Shown here: positions 33,901 to 45,095 of the stretch, piece after piece | Layout: each line of letters opens with the position of its first letter | Position numbering within the stretch: the stretch's first letter is position 1 | Assembly: GCA_002102555.1 (NCBI GenBank) | Contig: MCFL01000001.1 | Span: 620,001-684,000 of the forward strand | Reading direction: 5' to 3' | Length of the DNA stretch: 64,000 bases | From: Catenaria anguillulae PL171 | Taxonomy: Eukaryota; Blastocladiomycota; Blastocladiomycetes; Blastocladiales; Catenariaceae | Program-made: the position numbers and the translations under genes | The notes under the pieces: generated by a model | The model's database searches: none | Seen by the model: the letters and a program-made list of their open reading frames with translations, nothing else | Told to the model about the DNA's origin: nothing

Positions 33901-34179
33901 AGAGAGTAGAGCGCCATTGCCTGAGAGCGTCGGGAGATGCTGGCGGTCGATGGCGAGCGGTGCAAGAGAGACGAGATCGGCGTGGTCAGTGAGATGCCCA
34001 AGAGCACGGCTGTGGTGACGGCGGTCGCGACTAAAGCAGCGGCCACAGGCAACGCGACGTGTAGAGCGTGTTTTGGCGGGCTTTGTCGAGTAGGACGAGA
34101 GCTCCGAGTCGGAGCTTGCATAGGATGGCGGGTTTGAGCCCGGGTAGACGGAGCGGCGCTTAACGCTGGCCGTGTCCAT
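30984..34179 (-). CDS. Membrane-anchored amidohydrolase with two tandem metal-hydrolase-like halves
   Basis: Large amidohydrolase-superfamily protein (about 1000 residues). The N-terminus from 34179 is cytosolic and Ser-rich. It is followed by one TM helix (VALPVAAALVATAVTTAVLLG), then QAVLIRGATVWNGHGDVLP and GRIVTPGIVDMHSHAGV (HxH metal site). Introns at 33487-33575 and 32777-32838 are flanked by clean GT and AG. Further sites are VKLNWHCYE, FHHAID and FAFKSDHPV (the catalytic Asp). A second half repeats the fold pattern (YDLQGATVTPSLILAGTPLG ... PLILHAHSASVISAL ... RWVIAGAAESHL) but has AGT where the first half has HSH, so it is probably not catalytic. Frame breaks occur in the N-terminus (about three) and near 31610. 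The relation to imidazolonepropionase-like hydrolases is clear; the substrate is unknown. Confidence 0.78.
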
Positions 34180-34897
34180 GGTTAAGGAGATGACGATGAA
34201 TGGTGGTCAGTGGAGCAAATAGTCAGCCGAGGATCAGGATCAACCGGATACCAAGACTCGGGAGTGCGTTGATGGGCGGAGTTAGGCGTCGAGACGGGGA
34301 GATGGTGCGTCTTTATAGATCCTTGGCACCTTACCGCCGAGGACGGATCCGGTCACAGTGAGAATGCGTGAGACGCGGGTTGATGTGTTCCAGGATCCCA
34401 ACTTTACTCTAGTGAATTGGGAACGGCCCGGCAGGTGGGCCGTGGGAACCAGGCACTGCGGGATGCTGACCTCATGACAATGGCTGCTGAAAGGAAAATA
34501 GTCATGCATGGCATCTTGCAACGCCATTGCGCAGGGTCGGCTTTGCTTTCAATTGGTTTCCGTTGGATTTCCCGAACATGTCGATCCGGGGGTGGATCGG
34601 AGGACCGTTTAAGTGACTCACTTTCATGGCTCTGCATGGCCTCTTGGAGAATACGCAAGAGTATTTACAATCGACTCTTTCACTCGACCATGTATCATGT
34701 ATACATTGACCAAATATCATGTTTACATGCCCACACCCATATGGCCCATGCACTTACCCTTTTCCATTCCGTCTCGCGTCGGCCCGAGTCTCTCGGTTCC
34801 TTCCTCAACACTTCGTCTTGTGACGACCGCAACTCGCTCCCAACTCTTCCGTGGCTCTTGCTCTTTTTCTCTTCTGCACCCCTTGCCCCTTGGCACC
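34180..34897. other. Divergent intergenic region, amidohydrolase / WLM protease
   Basis: Roughly 720 bp without a supported gene, containing the two divergent promoters. The stretch just before 34898 is C/T-rich, as expected for a leader. No motif was recognised. Confidence 0.5.
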
Positions 34898-35910
34898 ATG
34901 GCAATCAAAACCAACCCACTCATTGGCACCGTCCTGTCCCTCAAGCGGCAAAAGAACTCGGACAAGGCTCTTGACATGCTCATGCAAGCCGCCAACCTCG
35001 TCCATCCCTCATGAAGAAGCGCAGCTGGACCGTGAAAACCATGCGCGAGTTCTTGCCAAAGGACCCAATGCTGCTTGGCCTCAACGTCAACCGCGGCCTC
35101 GAGATTCGCATCCGGTTACGGCCGCATTATGCCCCCGACAAGTTTTATCCTTTTGATGACATCTTGGGCACTGTTCTCACGAGTCGGTACCACTCCCTCA
35201 AGCCTTCTGTGTCGCGGTTGTTGAAGTGGCTCAACCATATCCTTTGCGTTACCTATTTGACCTCCAGACTGGTTCACAACCGCATCAGCCCTCACAATGA
35301 CGCATTCAACGCCCTGCTCGATGAACTGTGGCGCGAAGTCGACGACATGCGTGCGTCTGGGTGCACGGGCGATGGCGCACGCATTGGCGGGCGTAACGCC
35401 GCAGATTCCAAAAAGGCTGCCGCGGATGCTGCCGAGCGCAGGCGCAAGCTGGGCATGCTCAGTAGTGGTGGTGGTCAACGACTGGGCGGATCGCGAACAA
35501 ACAAGGGGTTGACACCCAGGGAGGCTGCCGCGCAGGCAGCCTTGAGGAGGCATATGGATGCGACGCGGTGTGGCAATAAGAAGGGCGCGGGTGGGGAGGA
35601 AGGCATTGAGGTGGTAGAAGAGGAGGATGGTGATGTGGAGTTTGTGGGCGAGACCATTGTTGGTGGGGTAGTCGCCAAGGGCGAGATAGGAGCAGGGCCG
35701 AGTCGCCAACACCAGCAACAGAGTGTTGCGACACCTGTCACTCCAGTGGTGGTGTTATTGTCCGATGATGAGGATGAGCCTTTTTCCTTGCCTGGCCAAC
35801 GACGACCACGTGCGGCACAGAATGCCCGACGACGGCAACGCAACACCGGCGCGGAAGACAGCGACTCGGACGATGTGTTTTGGTTGCTGTACGAGAATAC
35901 ATTGAGATAA
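34898..35910 (+). CDS. WSS1: WLM-domain metalloprotease, Wss1-like (DNA-protein crosslink repair)
   Basis: Wss1/SPRTN-type proteases cleave proteins crosslinked to DNA and act with SUMO and Cdc48. The start MAIKTNPLIGTVLSLK and NSDKALDMLMQAANLV match the WLM N-terminus. Then come WTVKTMREFLPKDPMLLGLNVN and IRIRLRPHYAPDKFYPF. The zinc site HELVHNxxSPHNDAF is split by an intron (donor GTCGGT near 35190, acceptor CCTCCAG near 35270). Two single bases appear missing: a C in HPLMKK (CCCTCATG for CCCCTCATG, near 35008) and a C in the His codon of the active site (CTCACGAG for CTCCACGAG, near 35185). The acidic C-terminus has a good SUMO-interacting motif (VVVLLSDDEDE, about residue 285) and a weaker IEVVEEED. 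This supports a SUMO-targeted role. Confidence 0.9.
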
Positions 35911-36603
35911 GGCTTTCCCTCCTTGTTGCCCTCATCATGACTCGGGCATAGATCATGGCTTGCATACTGTACGTTAGGAGCATCTGCTCATGCCTGAACC
36001 AGGTTTGAACTTGAGGCGCAATCCCATAAACGCCATGGCGGAGGCCTCACATCTGAACCGCAATTCCAAAGCAATTACAGTATTTATGATATCCTTCTAG
36101 CAAATGTTTGGGCGGATGATTGACTCATTAGTGCACATGCGGTTCCATGACGTTCTGACCAGAGTTCTGGACTGGCTGTGCCGATCATCTTCTTCCAGCT
36201 TCGCGAACAAGCCAGATGTATTCGTCTCGATTCCGGTGCGTGAAACCACATCAGCATCCCGATGGCACATCCGGTGCTTGGCCCGAGGGGTCTGCCTGCT
36301 CCAATCCTCAAAAGAACGCGAGACATCCCCTCCGCATTCTCTTCCAGTCTGTCCGCATTGACTGCCAGCACAGTCAACCATCAACCAACCTGACACCAGA
36401 GGTTTGCACAGTGGCCATCCGCACAACAGCGTCTCGGGCATCTCCAGCGACCGACGACCCCCCCAGCGACCTCGCGGTTCCCACTCTTGGCTCCGTTGCA
36501 CCGCCGCAAGCAGACCTTGGCAGAGGCATCAAACCTGCTTTCGAGAATCATACACACATTCCCTGCGACTAGACCTGCTCTCGACCCTTGATTCCCACCC
36601 ACC
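35911..36603. other. Intergenic, WSS1 to ABCC transporter
   Basis: About 690 bp with only short unsupported ORFs. It should contain the 3' UTR of the protease gene and the promoter and leader of the transporter gene. Confidence 0.5.
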
Positions 36604-39600
36604 ATGGAGTGCAACTTGATCAACCCTGTGCGTCATTCTCCCCTGTCCATGCTGTCCCTTCCCTGGCGGTTTTCTGACCGACAGCTTGATGTTCTGGGTG
36701 TGGATGTAGCTCCCTGTTCTCGACCAGTCGGGCATTCTGCGACTGTGCTTTGTTCGTGGTGCCCTCTCCGTCTGGCTTCCAGCCGTCTACCTCGTCTTCG
36801 CCACTGCGCTGTACCTGCGCTCGCCTGGATTCACCGCAAGCAGAACCGCACTGTGGCTTTTCGCTGCTGCCCACGAGCGATCCCGACCAGCCCTTGCTCG
36901 GCTCGGCCGGCACCGCTTCCCAGACGATTGGTGACGAATCCGACCATGTACAGGTCAAGTTTGCGGATGCTCCCCCACAACCCGTCAAGTGGGCGCTTGC
37001 GCTCAAGTCGTTGTTGATTGTGGCCAATCTGGTACTCGTCTTCCTGCCGCAGCTTGAAGCCGTCGCGGCTCTGGCCGGTGGACTGTTTGCCGTGCCAGTC
37101 ACCCCTGTGCAAATCGTGCACGCTTCGGTTTGGGTATGTTGTGAGTTTCCCCAATTCCTCTCTTAATTGGTTGCGGCTGTGGCTGTGGCTGTGGCGGCAT
37201 ACATTCGACGAGCGCGCAGATGCAATCCAGACAAGGCCACGTTTCGCGGTCTCGGACATGATCCGCTCTTGCATGCGCATGCACGACTCTTTGACTCATT
37301 CACCCGATTGCCCATGTCCATTATGTTCCATGGTCCTTGATGCTCACACGTTTTCGTATTTGCTTGCCAAAATTTGCAGGCTGCAACGCTCGCCTTCTCG
37401 CTCGCCACCAACAACCAACGTTCACATGGCTACACGGTTCCCATCTTTGTCCTTGCCGCCTTCAGCGTACTCGTCGAGCCCGCCATGGACCTTCGCTGGT
37501 CGGCCGTTGCGACGCCCATCTTCCTGGCCGCCATCACGGCGATTGCCGAGTACGAACTGGAGCGCAAGCACCGTGAAGAATACCTTGCGTCGCGCTTTGT
37601 CGACGCCGGCTACGTCCCCTCGCTCGAACCGCAAGCGTCCATCTTTTCGCAATGGGTCACCTACTCGTGGTGCAACCCTCTGCTGCGCCGGGGTGTCAAG
37701 AAGCATTTGACTGACGAGGACGTTTGGGAGCTCGTGCACGACGATTCCGCGCGCGCAACGTGGACCCAATTCAACACGTACCGCCATCAGACGAGCAAGT
37801 TTGGCCTGTCGATTGTGCGCACCATCTTGCCGCTGCTCGTCACTCAAGTCATTTGCGGCATTCTGTCAGCCTTTTTCTCCTTCTCTGGGCCCTTCTTCCT
37901 CAACCGCATCGTCTCCTTCATCGAAAACAAGTCGCCCGACACGCCGCACATTCAAGGCTATGTGCTTGTCCTCGGCATGTTCCTGTTTACCAACATCAAC
38001 AACCTTTTCGAGTCGCGCGCTGCCTTTTGCGGCACACGCAGTGGGTTCCGTGTCCGGTCCATTCTCATCACCGAAGTGTACCTCAAGGTGCTCACGCGCA
38101 AGGCCACGGCCGGTGCGGGCAAGATCACAAACTTGTTTGGGTCGGATTCGTCCAAGGTGCATGTTTGGTTCTGCTGGGCGCATGGTCTCTTTGTGACCCC
38201 GCTGCAACTTGTGATTGCGATTGGTTCGCTCTACTTCGTCCTCGGGTGGTCTGCGTTTGTCGGCATCGCCTTCCTCGTTTGCCTCGCACCCATCCAATCG
38301 TATCTCACCAAGCAAGGATACCGCCGGCAAAAGCTCGTAATGGAAGCCTCCGATGCTCGCATGAGCAGGATTAATGAGATGCTGCTGTCAATTCGAATGA
38401 TCAAGTTCAACGCCTGGGGCAGCAAGTTTGCGCAAAAGGTGACCGACACACGTGAAAAGGAGCTCAACTGCATGCGCAGCTACTTTTTGGTGCAAGCTTT
38501 CGCCAATGCCGTGTACACGTCGGGCCTGATTGTGGTGTCGCTCATCACCTTCTTGTCCTACACTAAGCTGCAAGGTGCCGAGCTCGATGCCACCACTTGC
38601 TTCACGGCTATTTCGCTGTTCCGCGCACTCAACAACCCTGTTGACGAGCTGGCGTTCCGCATCACAAACTTTTTCGAGACGCGCGTGTCGTACAAGCGCA
38701 TCACACAGTTCCTCGACGACCAGGTCGACATGGACCATTACCAGTGGCATCCGCTGCCCGACCAAGTGTTGCGCGAGATGGACCGTCGCATTCCGCCCCA
38801 AGTCACGGTGGATCCCGCTACGGGCGCGCTGCCCACCAGGCAAATGCGCTCGGCGCTTTTGCGCAATGCTTCGCCTGCGCCCGCGTATGGCACATTCCAT
38901 GGTACCGACAATGAAGTTCATGCAGAAGAGTCGCTTGTTGGGTTCCGCAACGCCACCTTGTCGTGGGACATTGAAGTTGCCGATTTGGCCGCTGACGACA
39001 AGAAGCCTACTGCTTCTCCGTCCAGTGCCTCTGACGAGGATGTCCCCGTGGATGCCCCCGAGCCGTTCCGTCTCAAGGGTTTGAACGTGGTGTTCCCGCC
39101 GGGCAAGCTGTCGCTGATTGTCGGCTTGACGGCATCTGGCAAGTCTTCCATTTTGCACGGCTTGTTGGGCGAGATGAAGCTCGAGGACGGCCAGATTATG
39201 ATGCCGACCGAGGGCGTTGCCCTTGTTTCGCAGCAGGCTTGGCTCATGAATGGTACAAAATGGATAGTGCCTTGTTTTCTTTCCATCCGCCTGATTGACT
39301 CATTGGATTTCCATTTTCAGCCACCATTCGCAACAACATCACTTTCAACTTGCCCTACGATGAGCAGCGGTACTTGCGCACGATCCACGCTTGCGCCTTG
39401 GCCCGCGACTTGGAGCAGCTCGCCGGTGGTGACCAGACAGAGGTCGGTGAGCGCGGCATTCTCCTCAGTGGCGGTCAGAAGCAGGTGTGTTTACCTACGT
39501 TTTCCTTCAAGATTTATGGCGGCTGGGATCACTCACTCTCTCATGATGGTTATGGTTTCCTTGTAGCGGATCAACCTTGCTCGTGCTTGCTACTCGGATG

Positions 39601-42389
39601 CCAAGGTGGTCTTGTTTGTACGTGGCCGGATCTATTCTTTGTCGCATCACCGCATACCAAGGGCTCACCGTATCCGCGTGTACTTTATACAGGACGATGT
39701 TCTCTCGGCCCTCGACGCACCCACGGGAAGCATGTCTTTGAAGAAGCCATTGTCGGCGACCTCGGCGACCGCACACGCATTCTCATCTCGAACGCCGTTT
39801 CGCTTGCCGCTACTCGGCCGACTACATTGTTGTGATGCGCAACGGCGAGATTGCCGCACAGGGTGACCGCACCACGGTCCTCCGCCAACTCAATGGGTGC
39901 GAAGAGGCAAAGCTGTTTGATGCCGTGAGCGACGAGTACGACGACGAAGGCTTTGGGTCGGATGCGTCCAGTGCAAACTCGTTGAACAAGGAACGGCGCG
40001 CTGCGTCGGCAGATGCCACGGCCAAGTCACGGCAAAGTCGGGCACGGCCGCCAACACGGTCGAGGCCAAGCGCAATGGCAAGGTCGGCATGGGCGTGTAC
40101 AAGTTGTACTTGTCGTCGACGGGCGGGTGGCCGTTCTGGTCGTTTTACATTTTGGGCATTGTCGCCAGTTACTTGTGCCGGATTGCGGCCGACAACTGGT
40201 TGCGCATTTGGGCTCGCCAGTACGCCGAGGTGAACCAGCTCAACGAAAAGCCCGACGACGAGCTTGGCATGCTCAACGCTATGGTGCTCATGGTCGCGCA
40301 GCTGTATCAAGCCGTGACAGTCGATGTCAACTACTACTTGTCGGTGTACGCCGTGCTTGGTCTGGTGGCCGTGCTCGTGACCCTTGGCCAATCCTACTTC
40401 AAGTTTGTGGGATCCATGACGGCCAGTCGGACATTGCATGCGCGCTTGCTCAAGAGTGTCTTGGATGCCCCCGTTGCATTTTACGACAGCACCCCCGCAG
40501 GTCGGATCATTAACCGGTTCAGTCAGGACATGGGCAGTGTTGATACGTCGCTCATGAACAACTTTGGTGGTCTCGTCAATTTCATTATCGGCATGATTGC
40601 CGAGCTTGTGCTCGTCGGTGCCGTGGTCCCGCTCTTCTTTGCCATGATCCCGTTCCTGCTCTACATTTACTGGTACGTCTCCCCTTCTTGCCGCCATTGT
40701 CCCAGGCCAACGCAACCATTCGTCTTACTTACGTTTCCTCATTCTCACAGGTCGATTGCCTCATACTACCTCGAAACCACGCGCGAGGTCAAGCGTGTCC
40801 AATCGACCCATCAAAGTCCCATGTACTCGCACTTCCAAGAGACCATCAACGGCGCCACCGTCATTCGTGCATTCCGCTCCGAGACGCGCTTCACCCGGCA
40901 CATGTGGCGGACTGTCGATAACGTCAACCGTGGCTTGTTTACGCAAATCGCCTTGAACCGTTGGATGTCGCAACGCACTGGTTTCACCGATTCGCTCGTG
41001 CTCTTGTCGACGGGTATTGCCATCTTGGTGTCGCTCGACAGTTTGGACGGTGGTCTCGCTGGCTTGTGCTTGAGTTATGCATTGGTGTTTTCAAGCTCGG
41101 TTGTGTGGCTTGTGTATGTTTTCTGTCCCTCATTCTCCTCGGATTTCCACTTTTCACTGACGCCTTCGCGCTTGTCATCAACACAGCCGCACTTGGTCCA
41201 TGCTCGAAATCAACGCAAACAGTCTTGAGCGTGTTGGCGAGTATCTCAACTTGCCCAAGGAAGAAGATGCGTCGCTGCACACAGCCTCCAACCTCGAAGA
41301 CGCTGCCAACCAGATTGTCACTTCGACCGTCGGCGGCGAAGCAGAGATTCCTGACACCGTGCGCGTTGCCCAAACGGTTCCTGCCGACTGGCCCCAGTTT
41401 GGCCGAGTCGAGTTCCGCAACGTGACGTGCAGGTACCGTGCCGACTTGCCTCCCGTGTTGAAGAACATTAGCTTCACCGTCGAGCCGGGAGCGCGCGTGG
41501 CAATCTGTGGTCGCACTGGTGCCGGTAAGTCGAGTACGGTGCTGGCCTTGTTCCGGTTTATTGCATGTGAGACGGGCCAGATTTTGATTGATGGTGTCGA
41601 CATTTCGCAACTCATGTTGGACGATGTGCGGTCGCGCATGTCGATTCTGCCTCAAGACCCCGTTTGCTTTGAGGGAACGGTATGTGCTTTGATTCAGCTG
41701 TATTGGCTGTTTTCACCCGTGTTGCTGACAGTCGACCTCTTGTAGATCCGGAGCAACTTGGACATTTTCAACGAGATTGACGACTCGATCCTCAACAATG
41801 CCCTGAACCGTGTTCAATGCGGCAACCCCGTCACACTCGATACCCCCGTTTCCGAGAATGCTTCCAACTTGAGTATCGGCCAGCGCCAGCTTCTCATGAT
41901 TGCGCGTGCATTGTTGCGTGGATCAAAGATCATGGTGCTTGGTATGTGCCAATCTCTGGCGACTTTTTTGCTTCACAATCTCACTGGTTTTTGTTCCCTC
42001 GGATTTTAGATGAAGCGACGGCAAGCGTTGACGCCCAAAGTGATGCCAAGATCCAGACTACGCTTCGTGAAAGTCCCGAGTTCAAGAACTCGTCCATGAT
42101 TTGCATTGCTCATCGGATCAAGACTGTACGTTCTCTTTTTTCGCTCTTTGTCTTCATGTTGCCAAATCTGCTCACTTATACTGGGCCGTTTCTCCAGATC
42201 ATCGACTTTGACAAGGTCATTGTCCTGGACCATGGCGAGGTTGTTCAAATGGGCACACCGTTTGAGCTACTGCAAGACGAGACTGGCCCATTCTACTCCA
42301 TGTGCATCGAAACGGGCGAGTTTGACCAGTTGGCGCGGATTGCCGAGGAGGCCGAAGATGCCCGCCGCAATGTCTCATTCTTAGTGTAA
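36604..42389 (+). CDS. ABCC/MRP-type full ABC transporter
   Basis: TMD0-TMD1-NBD1-TMD2-NBD2 exporter, typically of conjugates or drugs at the vacuolar or plasma membrane. A tiny first exon (MECNLINP) precedes TMD0-type helices ([33 protein letters not shown]). Exon 37380 to ~39250 holds TMD1 and the start of NBD1: Walker [13 protein letters not shown]-loop VSQQAWL. Next exons give signature LSGGQKQR and a Walker B region DDVLSALDA with Asp in place of catalytic Glu. The H-loop position reads ISNAVSLA, with Asn instead of His. TMD2 starts near 40089 ([17 protein letters not shown]). NBD2 has GRTGAGKSS, signature [19 protein letters not shown] and IAHRIKT, all canonical. Small introns interrupt both NBDs. 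Frame breaks occur near 39725, 39810 and 40020. Asymmetric NBDs are usual for ABCC. Confidence 0.92.
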
Positions 42390-42664
42390 TTGTATTTCTT
42401 GTGTAGTTTTCATTGTCTAAATTACCCCTCCAATCTGGCGCTTGTTGTGTGTACCTCTTGTGTCATTTTCATCGTTTTGCATTTCATTCCTATCTCGATA
42501 CTACATGTCTTGATTTCGCATTATATTTACTTGAAGCCTTGGCCACAACGTCAGCATCTCGTCAGACATGGCTGGTCAGATCTATTTTCCATTGAGTCGA
42601 AAGAGTATTTGCATAGTGACCGTCTAAATGCGTCAACAGTGTTCGCAGACGTTGTCATCCTGAC

Positions 42665-44994
42665 ATGCGCGACGCGATGACTTGCTTCCCACGCACAAGT
42701 GTCCGGGGATTCGAACCAAATGCTACATTTCAAAGACATTGTCTCAAAGAGGAACCCCATGCAATTCAAAGAATGGCCGCAGCACACTCCAACCACCCAC
42801 TCCGTTCACAGCCATCCGATCCGCTGCTCTTGCCGCCGATTGCCACGAATCGGCCGGCATCGATAGTATCGACGACAGGCAAGGAGAGTAGTAGCAGTCA
42901 AGGGGCATCCAGTCCAAAACTGTCCGGCGGAGGCAGCAGTCGCCGCGGATCGTTCAGCAACAATAATGGCGGCATGGGCACGCCGCTTGGATCGGCCAGG
43001 CAGAGTCACCATTCAGTGGCTCCACCGGTGCGAGTGAACGCAGCACCGCCCGGTCCGCCATCAACATATTCCTTGGGCCAGGGTGGACCATCTGCAGAGT
43101 TTGCGTCACGGGTGGCGATTTCGAGCTCAATTTCACGGTCGCGGCAGGGGAGTGCAAATCCAAACCACGCGCTCGGCCTCGGCACCACACCCATTGGCGG
43201 TGGAGGCGGAGGCGGAGGCGGGTTGCGACCGCTGGCGCCACTTGTCAACGCAACGTCGCACGATTCTCACCTCAATCCTGCTGTCACACTCATTCCTGGA
43301 CCCAACCAGACAAGCGGTAGTGGTGGCGGTGGGTCAACTGCCATTGCGAGTTCCCATCAATACACTACCGCGCCGACCGCAAACGGATCGTCCACAGGTG
43401 CGTTCATGACGGCCCCAGCTGTCGTCATGGCCAGCGCAGAGAAGCTGGCTGTCCCCCGGAAACCTTCGAGCCGGTTGCGCACACCATCGCCCGTGCTCCG
43501 ACCTGTATCGCACGATACGTTGAGCAGCAACACGGACAGGCCAATGTCGACAGCGTCACGCGAATCTTCAGCGGCGGCCCAACCGTCGCGGCCACCCAGC
43601 AGTACCGGTGTTGGCGGCGGCTCTGGCGCACGTGGTTACCTGAAAGCGAGCCCGTTGCAATCCATCATGAGTCCCGCAGACACGCCGACAAAGGGCACGT
43701 CGGTGAATACGTCGCGATCGGTCGTACAGGCACCACCGCAGAGTGACGCGGCCGCCAGTATGGGCGGTGGAAAGGCCGCGCCGATGGACAAGGAGGAATC
43801 CAATCAAGGCTGCGTGGAAGATGGGACACATGTGGTGCTGACGCAAGAGATTGTTGTGGCCAAAAATGTGCTCAGGGTAGATCAAAAGGGACAGTCTCCA
43901 GCAGACTTGTACGCCATGATCACGGTCGCCATTCTTTGTCGACCACAACCATTGACTCTTGATTTACTTACAACAACGTAGAGAGCAACAACTGAAAAGC
44001 ATTTCGCACGTGCGCCTCGACCGCCTCAACCTGGTCGACGTTGGCTTTCTTGCAACCCTTCCACACATCACCAATCTCTACCTCCAACATGTACGCCAAA
44101 CCCCTAATTCCCACATGTCGCTCGCTCAATTACGACTCACGCTCGGCCATCATTTAGAACAACCTCACCACCACCTCGGGCCTGTCGTCCCTCCCCTCTC
44201 TGCGGTTCCTTACCCTCGCGCACAACCGCCTGACAACCATCGCCGACCTCGCTGCCCTCACGCGCCTAGTGCTTCTGGACCTCAGCCACAACCACTTGCC
44301 GTCGCCGCTTGCCACCCACATCCCGCACCTTCCGCGGTCGCTTGTGTTTCTCGACCTGTCGGCCAACACATGCACCGCCAACCTCACGGCGGCCGAGCTG
44401 ATGCCGTTGCTTTCGTCACACTTGCCCATGCTCGACGAACTCAACGGGCAAGTCATTCCTCATGCCGATACGGACGCCGATGCGGATGCAGAGCAACATG
44501 ATCGCCCAGATGACGACGAGGATTTTCTTGCGTACCTTGCATATGCGGGCACCGCGGACCATGATGGCAAGTCGAGCTTGGTTGCTGGCAGCGTGTCGAC
44601 CTTGATTGAGAGTGTGCGCGGAGGGGCAGATCCCGTGGCGTTGGCCGTGGCCAGCAGGGTCGTGGCGCAAAGTGCAACGGCAGCGGCCGCGGCAGGGAAC
44701 GGAGGTGGACGCGTGGGTCAGGCAGGCGGAAGCTTGGTGGATCCGGGCGTGTTGAAAGTTGCAGCATTTAATGTGAGCGAGGTGCGCGAGGCGGTTGCGG
44801 GGACGTTGAGGCGCGCGGGCAAGCGGGGAGAAGTGGGTGGAGGTGCGAGTGGGGAGTACAGTCGGAGAGTTGAGGAGGTCAAGGCGAGATATGGGTTTAG
44901 TGGTGGTGGTGGTAGAAGTGGCGAAGCACCTGGGTCAAAGGTGGACGGGGTGGTGGTTGAAGAAGAAGCCGAGACTCAAGCAGGCCCCTCATAG
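42665..44994 (+). CDS. LRRC46-like leucine-rich repeat protein with long disordered N-terminus
   Basis: Exon 1 (from 42665, or from the in-frame ATG at 42773) encodes about 400 mostly disordered Ser/Gly/Pro residues, then LTQEIVVAKNVL. Exon 2 (43982-44090) gives HVRLDRLNLVDVGFLATLP and HITNLYLQH; exon 3 (44158-44994) continues NNLTTTSGLSSLP, LRFLTLAHNRLTTI, LVLLDLSHNHLPS, then LVFLDLSANTC. The order TVRLDR / F-L-LP-ITNLYLQxN matches the LRRC46 family, which is found in flagellated eukaryotes and is required for sperm flagella in mice. A Cys-Asn cap and an acidic then Gly/Ala-rich tail follow. The phase between exons 1 and 2 does not match the obvious GTCGCC donor, so a base is missing or another donor is used. 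The call rests on the repeat pattern only. Confidence 0.68.
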
Positions 44995-45095
44995 CGGTAA
45001 TGCGAGGGGCGGGGGAAATTGAGTCTGTTTTGGCTTTTCGTTGGAGGCACTGTTGAGAATGGTAGAATGCAATGCCGCAAATGACTTGGATCAGT

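Noticed and set aside
42700-42725. GGATTCGAACC looked like an inverted tRNA T-arm
   Set aside because: The T-stem does not pair beyond two bases and no acceptor, D or anticodon arms could be built. It lies near the start of the LRRC46-like gene.
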